Shown here: piece by piece, positions 1 through 5,077 of the stretch
Position numbering within the stretch: the first letter of the stretch is position 1
How the letters are laid out: every line of letters begins with the position of its first letter
Source of the DNA: Synergistaceae bacterium
GTDB taxonomy: Bacteria; Synergistota; Synergistia; Synergistales; Aminobacteriaceae
DNA length: 5,077 nucleotides
Direction of reading: 5' to 3'
NCBI GenBank assembly: GCA_009776565.1
Contig: WRNQ01000063.1
Location: 4,023-9,099, forward strand
Program-made: the position numbers and the translations under genes
The notes under the pieces: generated by a model
The model's database searches: none
The model's input: only the letters and a program-made list of their open reading frames with translations
What the model was told of the DNA's origin: nothing

Positions 1-848
1 GTACATACGATTTCGCCCGCTTTGGCAAGGTAATTCCCATAGTCGTCAAAGATTGCTATGCTTCCCGTAACAGCTCCGGGATAATAGCAATTCCATATTC
101 TCCCGAAACTGGGCGACGAAAAATCCAGCGCCCCGTCCTTGACAAAATGGTCGCCCAGTTGTTCAAAGCCCGTCATAGCAAAGTTAAAAGGGATATCAGG
201 ATAATAAAAGGTCTTTCCGTCATTTGGGATATCGGGCGTTTTCGCGTCCGTCCATTCGTAATATAAACGGGCCGCATTCGTTATACCCTCAAATGTAGAG
301 AGGTCAGAAAGCGTCACGCCGGTATCCCTGGAAAAACGCTCGAAAATCGTGGCATTTACGTACAACACCTCTGTGGATTTCGCTACGGGCAAAAGATACA
401 ACTCAGAGCCGCCAAGCTTCCCTTCTTCCAAAAATCGCGGTACGTACGCGGAAAGCTCAACGCCGCTGAACTGCGTTCTGAAATCCATAAGCAAGCCTTT
501 TGCGGCAAGCGTGATAGCTACAGAGGGATATACGAGAGCCATATCCGGTAGTTCCGGCGCGCCCGGATCGCCGTTTGCAGCCATTATTATCTTTTCGTTT
601 AAAACCGAGGCGTTTGATACCGCAGTAACGTTGACGACTATACCTTCCTTTTTGCCGACTGTAGCGTTAAATTCGGCAACGAGTTCATCTATACATGTTT
701 TCATTTGTTCTACATATGTATGCCACATTGCGACGCTGACAGGTCTATTAGGGTCAGGAAGTCCATCGCCGCCTCTTTGTATTGTTAATGCAACAAAGCA
801 AAGTAGTAAAACTGACATCGTGATAATTAAATAATGCCGAAATTTCAT
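1..848 (-). CDS. ABC transporter extracellular solute-binding protein, N-terminal part (cut by left window edge)
   Basis: I translated this frame directly: ATG at 848-846, then 282 codons open to the window edge, so the C-terminal part and stop are missing. Residues 1-6 carry positive charges (MKFRHY) and about 7-23 are hydrophobic (LIITMSVLLLCFVALTI), a signal peptide or membrane anchor. The mature part begins around VSVAMWHTY (37-45), followed by an amphipathic helix and a VVNV strand. The segments LPDMALVYPS (100-109), YLLPVAKSTEVLYVNATIFERF (from 151) and TLSDLSTFEGITNAARL (from 179) match the layout of family 1 (UgpB/MalE-like) binding proteins, in which the P-x-x-x-x-x-x-x-Y-N segment precedes a 'T-W-x-E' helix. 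Such proteins capture a substrate outside the membrane and deliver it to an ABC permease. The ligand cannot be told from this part; sugars and glycerol-3-phosphate are typical of the family. A cysteine at 17 follows LLL, which is not a good lipobox. The start lies 4 bp after the preceding gene's stop, so the two are probably co-transcribed, and permease genes would be expected further left. Confidence 0.85.
   Translation of the reverse strand, partial: MKFRHYLIITMSVLLLCFVALTIQRGGDGLPDPNRPVSVAMWHTYVEQMKTCIDELVAEFNATVGKKEGIVVNVTAVSNASVLNEKIIMAANGDPGAPELPDMALVYPSVAITLAAKGLLMDFRTQFSGVELSAYVPRFLEEGKLGGSELYLLPVAKSTEVLYVNATIFERFSRDTGVTLSDLSTFEGITNAARLYYEWTDAKTPDIPNDGKTFYYPDIPFNFAMTGFEQLGDHFVKDGALDFSSPSFGRIWNCYYPGAVTGSIAIFDDYGNYLAKAGEIVC
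107..160. repeat. 11-bp perfect inverted repeat within the solute-binding protein gene
   Basis: AACTGGGCGAC at 107-117 is the exact reverse complement of GTCGCCCAGTT at 150-160, with a 32-bp spacer. It lies inside the coding region, has no T-tract beside it and so is not a terminator. It could form an mRNA stem or be coincidental. Confidence 0.6.
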
Positions 849-852
849 TTTT

Positions 853-1320
853 TCATCCCGAATCGTTTATAAAATTAGCGAACCATTCTTTAAAAGCTTT
901 TTCGGCTGCATACATCCGCGATTCACACTCAGAAGTTAAACAATCAGAAAAGTTAAAGCTGTTGCCTGATACGCATAAAGTTATCGCACGCTTCGGGGGA
1001 GTTCCCAATTGTCCGGATAATTGGAGCAGCCATGCCGGACTCATTGAATGGATATTAAATCCTTCAATGCTGGAACTGGGAAATAATCCGGCAATACAAA
1101 AGCCGTCTTCATACTGCTGCATATCCGCGTCTACAAATATTGCAAGATCAACATCCTTCAGTTCTTCCGCCAGTTCAGGCAGAAGCTGATGCTCAAGCGA
1201 TAGTTTGACTTCATGTCCGCCTTTATTATTAATCCATTCCGCGATAAGGGAAGCTAAAACTATTCCTACACCGTCATCCTGCCTGTCTATGTTGCCAAAA
1301 CCAGCGACCCATATTTTCAA
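853..1320 (-). CDS. Hydrogenase maturation protease-like protein (peptidase M52 / HybD-HycI fold), orphan
   Basis: The 155-residue product has the length and layout of the M52 family, nickel-dependent endopeptidases that remove the C-terminal tail of the [NiFe]-hydrogenase large subunit after metal insertion. Visible motifs are the N-terminal strand and loop KIWVAGFGN (2-10), then D-R-Q-D-D-G-V-G (12-19), HQLLPELAEEL (44-54), the IFVDAD strand (61-66), and NIHSMSPAWLLQL (89-101). In E. coli HybD the nickel ligands are Glu16, Asp62 and His93; the equivalents here would be Asp16, Asp64 and His91, so the metal site looks preserved. The start is TTG at 1320-1318. A stop codon (1329-1327) closes the frame just upstream, and no other start precedes the conserved KIxVxGxGN segment. 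TTG overlaps the upstream DHH stop as TTGA, and no clear Shine-Dalgarno site is visible, suggesting translation by termination-reinitiation. No hydrogenase gene lies in the window. The family also contains members not tied to a hydrogenase, so the substrate is unknown. Confidence 0.82.
   Translation of the reverse strand: MKIWVAGFGNIDRQDDGVGIVLASLIAEWINNKGGHEVKLSLEHQLLPELAEELKDVDLAIFVDADMQQYEDGFCIAGLFPSSSIEGFNIHSMSPAWLLQLSGQLGTPPKRAITLCVSGNSFNFSDCLTSECESRMYAAEKAFKEWFANFINDSG
856..859 (-). promoter_or_regulatory. Weak ribosome binding site of the solute-binding protein gene
   Basis: On the minus strand GGGA lies 7 bases before the ATG at 848. It overlaps the last codons of the upstream protease-like gene, whose stop is the TGA at 855-853. 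The match to the Shine-Dalgarno consensus is short, so coupling to translation of the upstream gene is likely. The ATG at 856-854 is followed by a stop after two lysine codons and cannot be the start. Confidence 0.45.
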
Positions 1321-2270
1321 ACTGTTTCATTCGGAAGCGCGTTAATGTCAAAATTAAGCCAATTAGACGCGTTTATTTCTTCAATAATTTTTGCTAAAAC
1401 CCCGTCAGCCTCATCAGCAGGTACTTGACATGTCCCGACGCTTTTATGCCCGCCTCCGCCAAACTTTAACAAAAGGCTTCCAACATTTACGGTGGCAGTC
1501 CTATTCAATATGCTATAACCTACGGAGATTACGGTAATCCCGGGTTTGCCCTCGAATAGCCGCAAAGATATATTCTGATCCTGGTAGAGCGCGTATATAA
1601 TGTGACGATTACCTACATAAACATCTTCAACGCCGCGTAAATCAGTGATTATTATAGATCCTTCAGTATGCGAAAAATCTCTCATCATACGTATAAATGG
1701 CTCGCGATGCTCTTCGTATAATTGTACTCGTTCCTGAATATCTTCAAGCGCCATTATTTCGTCAATCGTCATCGTTCGCAGACATTCAATCAGTTCTTCC
1801 ATGAGTTGGTAGTTGGAAACATGGAAATGATGATAATTTCCAAATCCAGTCCTTGGATCCATGATGAACGATAACAAAACCATGCCGGATGGGTTTAACA
1901 CCTCTTCGCGCGTAAAATTTGCCGAGTCGCATTTATCTGTCTGCACTATCATTTCTGAAAATTTAGCCAGTTCTCCATGATCTCCGCCGTAGTATTCGTA
2001 TATTACACGAGCTGCGCTTGGCGCCGGCCATGAGGCGCCATTGAATTTTACAGCTATTCCGCGTTCCTCTTCACTTATATGATGGTCAAACCATAATCCA
2101 CATCTGGGATCATAAGGAACGTTAACAAGAATGTCATTCTCATTTATTTCAGTTATTCCGTCTTGAATATCCTTCGGATGCACAAATTTCTTGGAACTAA
2201 TAAGACCAAGTTCTTTGAGAAGCACAGCACCCATTAAACCGTCAAAATCAGACCTCGTGACAAGTCTCAT
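1317..2270 (-). CDS. DHH/DHHA1-family phosphoesterase (exopolyphosphatase-like)
   Basis: This 317-residue protein belongs to the DHH superfamily of metal-dependent phosphoesterases, which includes RecJ, NrnA/pAp phosphatase and exopolyphosphatases. Motif I is TRSDFDG (5-11, with Asp8 and Asp10). The DHH signature is in GLWFDHH (58-64). A further conserved acidic segment is QTDKCD (110-115). The DHHA1 substrate-binding motif is FGGGGHKSVG (270-279), near the C-terminus. Members of this group with this architecture are often annotated exopolyphosphatase, but short oligonucleotides or cyclic-dinucleotide products are equally possible substrates, so I name only the family. There is no signal peptide or membrane segment, so it should be cytoplasmic. 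The frame also extends to a GTG at 2297, but ATG at 2270 is chosen: it has an excellent ribosome binding site 9 bases upstream and starts directly at the conserved MRLVTRSDFDG segment. It follows recN after 74 bp and overlaps the protease-like gene by 4 bp. Confidence 0.9.
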   Translation of the reverse strand: MRLVTRSDFDGLMGAVLLKELGLISSKKFVHPKDIQDGITEINENDILVNVPYDPRCGLWFDHHISEEERGIAVKFNGASWPAPSAARVIYEYYGGDHGELAKFSEMIVQTDKCDSANFTREEVLNPSGMVLLSFIMDPRTGFGNYHHFHVSNYQLMEELIECLRTMTIDEIMALEDIQERVQLYEEHREPFIRMMRDFSHTEGSIIITDLRGVEDVYVGNRHIIYALYQDQNISLRLFEGKPGITVISVGYSILNRTATVNVGSLLLKFGGGGHKSVGTCQVPADEADGVLAKIIEEINASNWLNFDINALPNETV

Positions 2271-2344
2271 TACACGCCACCTCCCATATATATTCACTAC
2301 ATTTTAACATTAAGAAAACAAAAATTACGATTGTACTGAAATAT
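2271..2344. other. 74-bp AT-rich gap between recN and the DHH gene
   Basis: This is the largest non-coding gap in the window. Apart from the DHH ribosome binding site it is strongly AT-rich (minus strand contains TTTTTGTTTTCTTAATG and TTAAAATG). I see no stem-loop with a U-tract, so no intrinsic terminator for recN. TAAAAT and TATATA hexamers could serve as -10 elements, but none has a good -35 partner at 16-18 bases. A secondary promoter here is possible but not shown. Confidence 0.4.
2280..2284 (-). promoter_or_regulatory. Strong ribosome binding site of the DHH gene (decides its start)
   Basis: Reading the minus strand, GGAGG at 2284-2280 (in the context GGGAGGTGG) lies 9 bases before the ATG at 2270. 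It is the best Shine-Dalgarno match in the window and favours this ATG over the upstream GTG at 2297, which has no purine-rich sequence ahead of it. Confidence 0.8.
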
Positions 2345-3976
2345 TTAGTTTTTTAATAGTTTTTGCGCGTGTAACCGAGCCTCCTGCAATGAAGAATCGC
2401 CGGTCAACATTCGCGCGAGTTCATTTATTCTGCTTTTTCCGGATATTTCTTCAATAATAGCTTCTCCTTCATGTTTTTCAATAAGAAAATGTTTTGACCC
2501 CAGCGCCGCTATTGAAGCTTCATGAGTTACCAGTATTACCTGACATTTTAACGATAACTCGCGAAGTTTCTCTCCGGAAAGCACTGCTGCCATTCCGCCA
2601 AGCCCTGCTTCAACTTCATCAAATACTATTGCGTCAGGAAGCCATTCGTCAGGCAAAGATAGTTGCAGCGCAAGCAATAGTCGGCTAAGCTCTCCTCCTG
2701 AAGCAATTTTTTCAACAGGTCCTTCACGCTTTGGCGTGACGAGCATAAAGTTTACTTTATCCGCTCCGTCGCGCCTCAAGCGCGAACACTCCGAAAACCT
2801 TACAGAAAGCGCCGAATCATTCATGCCAAGCTCATTAAGGCATTTGTTGACCCTATGCTCAAGTTTCGAAGCGGCGTCTTTTCTCATTTCCCGAAGCTTT
2901 ATTGCACAACGGCTTGCTTCACGTTTCGCCGCGCGAGAGGACGATTCAATTCCGAGTATTTCTTCCCTCGAATTTTGAAGCCATAATATGGCTTCCTCAG
3001 CTTCCCCGCTCCATCTTAATATGGCTTCCTCGTCTTCCGATCCTGTCATACGTTTCAGTTTCCGGAGATTACCAAGCCTTTGTTCCGTACTGTCATGTTC
3101 TTCATTCAATCTCTTCAGTTCGTTTATACTTAAATAAGATTCCGCTACTCGCAGCATGTCGTGTATATTTGTTATCCCTTCATTTGCTGCGGACTCAATT
3201 TTTTCTTTAATCTCCTCCGGCAGGGAACGACAAATTTTCGTGCAGGCGCGTTCAATCCGCTCAATCATTCCATCGCCGCCGGCGCCTCCCGTGATTTCGT
3301 CCAGCGCGTTGCGCCCGACAGTCAGCGTATTTATTCTATCGGTCAGAAACCTGTCCCTTTCCAGAAGTTCCTGCTCAAGTCCTTTTTGTAATTTACATTT
3401 CTTCGCAATCTGAATTATGCTTTCCGCATTTTCATATTTTCTTTCTATATCCCGTTCTTTTTCCGTTAGCTTCCGAAGGAGTTTTTCTTTTTGCACCGCA
3501 TTTTGATACGCCTGTTTCATTTCGTCAAGAAGCAAAGAAAGTTCCGCCCCGCCGCTTGTATCTACCATAGACAACTGACGTTCTTCGTTAAGCAGTTCCA
3601 ATTGTGCAAATTGGCTTTGAATACGCAAAAGTTTTGCCATATGTTGGGCATATAAAGATAAAGGCAGAAGTTTAGTTTGAATGTAAGCGCTTCCCCGGCC
3701 AGTACGCAAACATTCTCTTTCCGCGTAAACAGTTCCCTCTTCCGGAGTAAGACCCGAAGAGAAAACAGCTTTTACATTTGCTTTTTCTTCTCCCGCCCGG
3801 ATGAAAGAAGATTGGCTCCTTTTTCCGGAAAGTATCTCAAGCGCCCTTACAACGCTACTTTTACCAGCTCCGCTTTCTCCTGTTATAACGATAAAATTAT
3901 GCTTTGCTGAATTGGAAAACAAAAGATCTGCCTCGCCTATCCCTCCGATATTTTTTATGGACAGCCGTTCAAGCAT
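2345..3976 (-). CDS. recN: DNA repair ATPase RecN
   Basis: RecN is a cytoplasmic SMC-like ATPase that acts early in recombinational repair of double-strand breaks. The 543-residue product has the full architecture at close to the usual length (about 550-575). The N-terminal strand is MLERLSIKNIGGI; Walker A is GESGAGKS (33-40). A long charged helical coiled-coil region runs from about 145 to 380. The ABC signature is SGGELSR (426-432), Walker B with its catalytic Glu is DAIVFDEVEAG (448-458), the switch His is in VTHEASIAA (483-491), and the C-terminal RecN signature is ELARMLTGD (519-527). The frame extends 23 codons further to 4045, but ATG at 3976 matches where the family begins and avoids a 62-bp overlap with nadK. 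Oddities: the usual I-H-G-Q-H-E-H-Q segment is IQSQFAQL (119-126), keeping the Gln but losing the His residues, and the D-loop reads GLGG instead of GISG. The gene starts 7 bp after nadK, so coupling is likely. Confidence 0.96.
   Translation of the reverse strand: MLERLSIKNIGGIGEADLLFSNSAKHNFIVITGESGAGKSSVVRALEILSGKRSQSSFIRAGEEKANVKAVFSSGLTPEEGTVYAERECLRTGRGSAYIQTKLLPLSLYAQHMAKLLRIQSQFAQLELLNEERQLSMVDTSGGAELSLLLDEMKQAYQNAVQKEKLLRKLTEKERDIERKYENAESIIQIAKKCKLQKGLEQELLERDRFLTDRINTLTVGRNALDEITGGAGGDGMIERIERACTKICRSLPEEIKEKIESAANEGITNIHDMLRVAESYLSINELKRLNEEHDSTEQRLGNLRKLKRMTGSEDEEAILRWSGEAEEAILWLQNSREEILGIESSSRAAKREASRCAIKLREMRKDAASKLEHRVNKCLNELGMNDSALSVRFSECSRLRRDGADKVNFMLVTPKREGPVEKIASGGELSRLLLALQLSLPDEWLPDAIVFDEVEAGLGGMAAVLSGEKLRELSLKCQVILVTHEASIAALGSKHFLIEKHEGEAIIEEISGKSRINELARMLTGDSSLQEARLHAQKLLKN
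2984..3031. repeat. 15-bp direct repeat inside the recN coiled coil
   Basis: The 15-mer TAATATGGCTTCCTC (plus strand) occurs at 2984-2998 and again at 3017-3031, 33 bp apart. On the coding strand both copies encode E-E-A-I-L in frame (RecN residues 316-320 and 327-331), an 11-residue period compatible with coiled-coil geometry. It may be a relic of a small in-frame duplication or chance; no mobile-element meaning is implied. Confidence 0.7.
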
Positions 3977-3983
3977 ATTGTAA

Positions 3984-4862
3984 CTATTCCTTTTCTTCCC
4001 CCATGAAAGACTGCCCCCAGCCAAGTTTTTCATGTATAAGATCAAGAAAAGACCTGTTGTACATTTGAATTGATTTTATGGTTTTACTTGTCGAGAGTTT
4101 TACTGTTATCATATCATTTGGCAGAATCTCGCACGCTAGTTGACCATCATATGTAAGCACTATATTCCGCGAGTGAATACGGGGAATCAACGATATTTCG
4201 TCCGACGCTCCCGCAATTATAGGGCGGGCATAAAGAGTGTGAGCGCATATCGGAACGAATACCATGCAGGCTATATATGGCGGAACTATTGGCCCGCCCG
4301 CCGACATGGAGTATGCGGTTGACCCCGTCGGAGACGCCACAATTATGCCGTCGGCGGAAAGCTGCCCCAGTTTCTGTTGATTGAAAAAAACATCCACTTT
4401 TAAGAGTCTTGCCGATACTTCTTCCGTAAGGACAAATTCGTTAAGAGCATGAAAAGAGTGAACTATTTCCCCCTCGCGAACAACGTTTCCGATGAGGATG
4501 GGACGCTCAAATATCGTGTATTCTCCTTCTATTATGCACTTTATGTCGTTAAATACATTTTCCGGTCTTCCGTAGGTCAGGAAACCAAGATTTCCCGTGT
4601 TTATCCCGTAAAGCGGGATATCATAGTCGAGAACGTAACGGGCAGCGTGCAAAAAAGTCCCGTCGCCGCCTACAACAATTGCCGAGCTCGTGTTATGCAG
4701 CCACTCATTGTCGGTAACGCCTTCGACGTTAAGCACACTAGCGTCACGAATTGGGAAATGGATACTGACCCCATGCTCTTTACTCCAGAGATAAATTTCC
4801 CTGCCAATATCAATGGCTTGTTGTTTACCTGAGTTAATAAGGATTCCAATTTTCTTTGTCAT
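3984..4862 (-). CDS. nadK: NAD kinase (ATP/polyphosphate-dependent)
   Basis: NAD kinase phosphorylates NAD to NADP in the cytoplasm, the only de novo route to NADP. The 292-residue product has the normal family length and all diagnostic motifs: GGDGT (65-69) in the Rossmann-like N-terminal domain, GINTGNLGFLT (86-96), the NE pair (141-142) that contacts the nicotinamide ribose in known structures, DGIIVASPTGSTAYSMSAGGP (from 171), and AHTLYARPII (207-216), where most homologues have H-x-L-x-x-R-P. The C-terminal K-L-G-W-G (279-283) is also typical. The ATG at 4862 directly precedes the first beta strand (KKIGILIN), so the start is secure, although no good Shine-Dalgarno site is seen; translation may be coupled to dxs, 19 bp upstream. 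Placement between dxs and recN matches the conserved bacterial cluster, but the tlyA and argR genes often found on either side of nadK are absent. Confidence 0.97.
   Translation of the reverse strand: MTKKIGILINSGKQQAIDIGREIYLWSKEHGVSIHFPIRDASVLNVEGVTDNEWLHNTSSAIVVGGDGTFLHAARYVLDYDIPLYGINTGNLGFLTYGRPENVFNDIKCIIEGEYTIFERPILIGNVVREGEIVHSFHALNEFVLTEEVSARLLKVDVFFNQQKLGQLSADGIIVASPTGSTAYSMSAGGPIVPPYIACMVFVPICAHTLYARPIIAGASDEISLIPRIHSRNIVLTYDGQLACEILPNDMITVKLSTSKTIKSIQMYNRSFLDLIHEKLGWGQSFMGEEKE
3988..3992 (-). promoter_or_regulatory. Ribosome binding site of recN inside the 3' end of nadK
   Basis: AAGGA (minus strand, 3992-3988) lies 11 bases before the recN ATG at 3976, within a purine-rich run that also encodes the last residues (GEEKE) of NAD kinase. 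The spacing is somewhat long. The overlap supports translational coupling of nadK and recN and supports the shorter recN start. Confidence 0.55.
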
Positions 4863-4881
4863 GTTTATATTCAGGAATTAA

Positions 4882-5077
4882 TTATGGCTTAATAAAGTTT
4901 GAGACAATATTCAGAGCCGTTATTCCGTACATTTCCCTTTGACGCTTCACTGTAGCATGGACAACAAATGTTGGGGGCACTCCTATTATCTTAATCCGGC
5001 ATGGACTCGATATTTCAAGTGCGCGAGCCGCTATTGCTTCGCCGACCCCCGCTGCGGCGTAGCTGTCTTCAACTACT
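4882..5077 (-). CDS. dxs: 1-deoxy-D-xylulose-5-phosphate synthase, C-terminal end (cut by right window edge)
   Basis: I translated the minus strand from the right edge: after one leftover base, 64 residues run to a TAA at 4884-4882. The segment VVEDSYAAAGVGEAIAARAL matches the start of the transketolase C-terminal domain of Dxs (usual form T-x-E-D-x-x-x-x-G-G-x-G). KIIGVPPTFVVHATVKRQREMYGI matches the family's 'G-I-P-D-x-F-x-x-H-G ... L-x-x-x-x-G-L' tail, followed by the closing A-L-N-I-V helix. Dxs makes 1-deoxyxylulose 5-phosphate from pyruvate and glyceraldehyde 3-phosphate with thiamine diphosphate, the first step of the MEP isoprenoid pathway. The tail is somewhat divergent (VPPTF for IPDxF, HAT for HG-S/T), and other transketolase-domain enzymes share this fold. 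The position directly before nadK and recN strongly supports dxs. Confidence 0.85.
   Translation of the reverse strand, partial: VVEDSYAAAGVGEAIAARALEISSPCRIKIIGVPPTFVVHATVKRQREMYGITALNIVSNFIKP

Noticed and set aside
349..834. A 161-codon plus-strand open frame
   Set aside because: It lies wholly opposite the solute-binding protein gene, whose translation has a clear signal sequence and family motifs. The plus-strand product shows no recognisable domain.
2271..2297. GTG start for the DHH protein at 2297
   Set aside because: No ribosome binding site precedes it, while the ATG at 2270 has GGAGG at good spacing that would itself lie inside the longer frame.
2298..2344. Intrinsic terminator after recN
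   Set aside because: The minus-strand sequence has T-rich runs but no GC-rich stem before them, so read-through into the DHH gene is more likely.
3977..4045. A 23-residue N-terminal extension of RecN
   Set aside because: It overlaps the nadK end, has no family similarity, and RecN proteins begin at the MLERLSIKN-type strand, which starts at 3976.
4449..4832. A 127-codon plus-strand open frame opposite nadK
   Set aside because: It is antisense to the well-conserved N-terminal half of NAD kinase, including the GGDGT region, and has no domain-like features.

Overview
All recognised genes in this window lie on the minus strand, so the genetic order runs from the right edge to the left. In that order they are: the C-terminal end of 1-deoxy-D-xylulose-5-phosphate synthase (dxs), NAD kinase (nadK), the DNA-repair ATPase RecN, a DHH/DHHA1-family phosphoesterase, a small protein of the hydrogenase-maturation-protease (peptidase M52/HybD-like) fold, and the N-terminal 282 residues of an ABC-transporter extracellular solute-binding protein cut by the left edge. 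Coding density is very high. The only gaps are 19 bp (dxs/nadK), 7 bp (nadK/recN), 74 bp (recN/DHH) and 4 bp (protease/binding protein), and the DHH and protease genes overlap by 4 bp. There is no rRNA, tRNA, CRISPR, insertion sequence or convincing terminator, and no non-coding stretch longer than 74 bp.

The organism is a bacterium with moderate GC content and AT-rich gaps. The order dxs, nadK, recN is a shortened form of the dxs-tlyA-nadK-argR-recN cluster known from Firmicutes; tlyA and argR are missing here. With the exopolyphosphatase-like DHH protein and the divergent Dxs tail, this fits an anaerobic lineage such as Synergistota. That assignment is inference from gene order and general resemblance, not proof.

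Region by region: 4882-5077 is the dxs end (isoprenoid precursor synthesis). 3984-4862 is nadK (NADP supply), with all family motifs intact. 2345-3976 is recN (SMC-like double-strand-break repair), whose ribosome binding site sits inside the end of nadK. 1317-2270 is the DHH phosphoesterase, preceded by the best ribosome binding site in the window. 853-1320 is the M52-like protein, apparently started at TTG by translational coupling. 1-848 is the solute-binding protein.

The first three genes are housekeeping. The last three form a tight sub-operon that mixes a phosphoesterase, an orphan maturation-protease-like protein and an import protein. This is the least conventional part of the window, and no hydrogenase genes are visible nearby. 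I do not see strong evidence for a wholly new system. Most of the window is ordinary core genome, with a few details worth checking.
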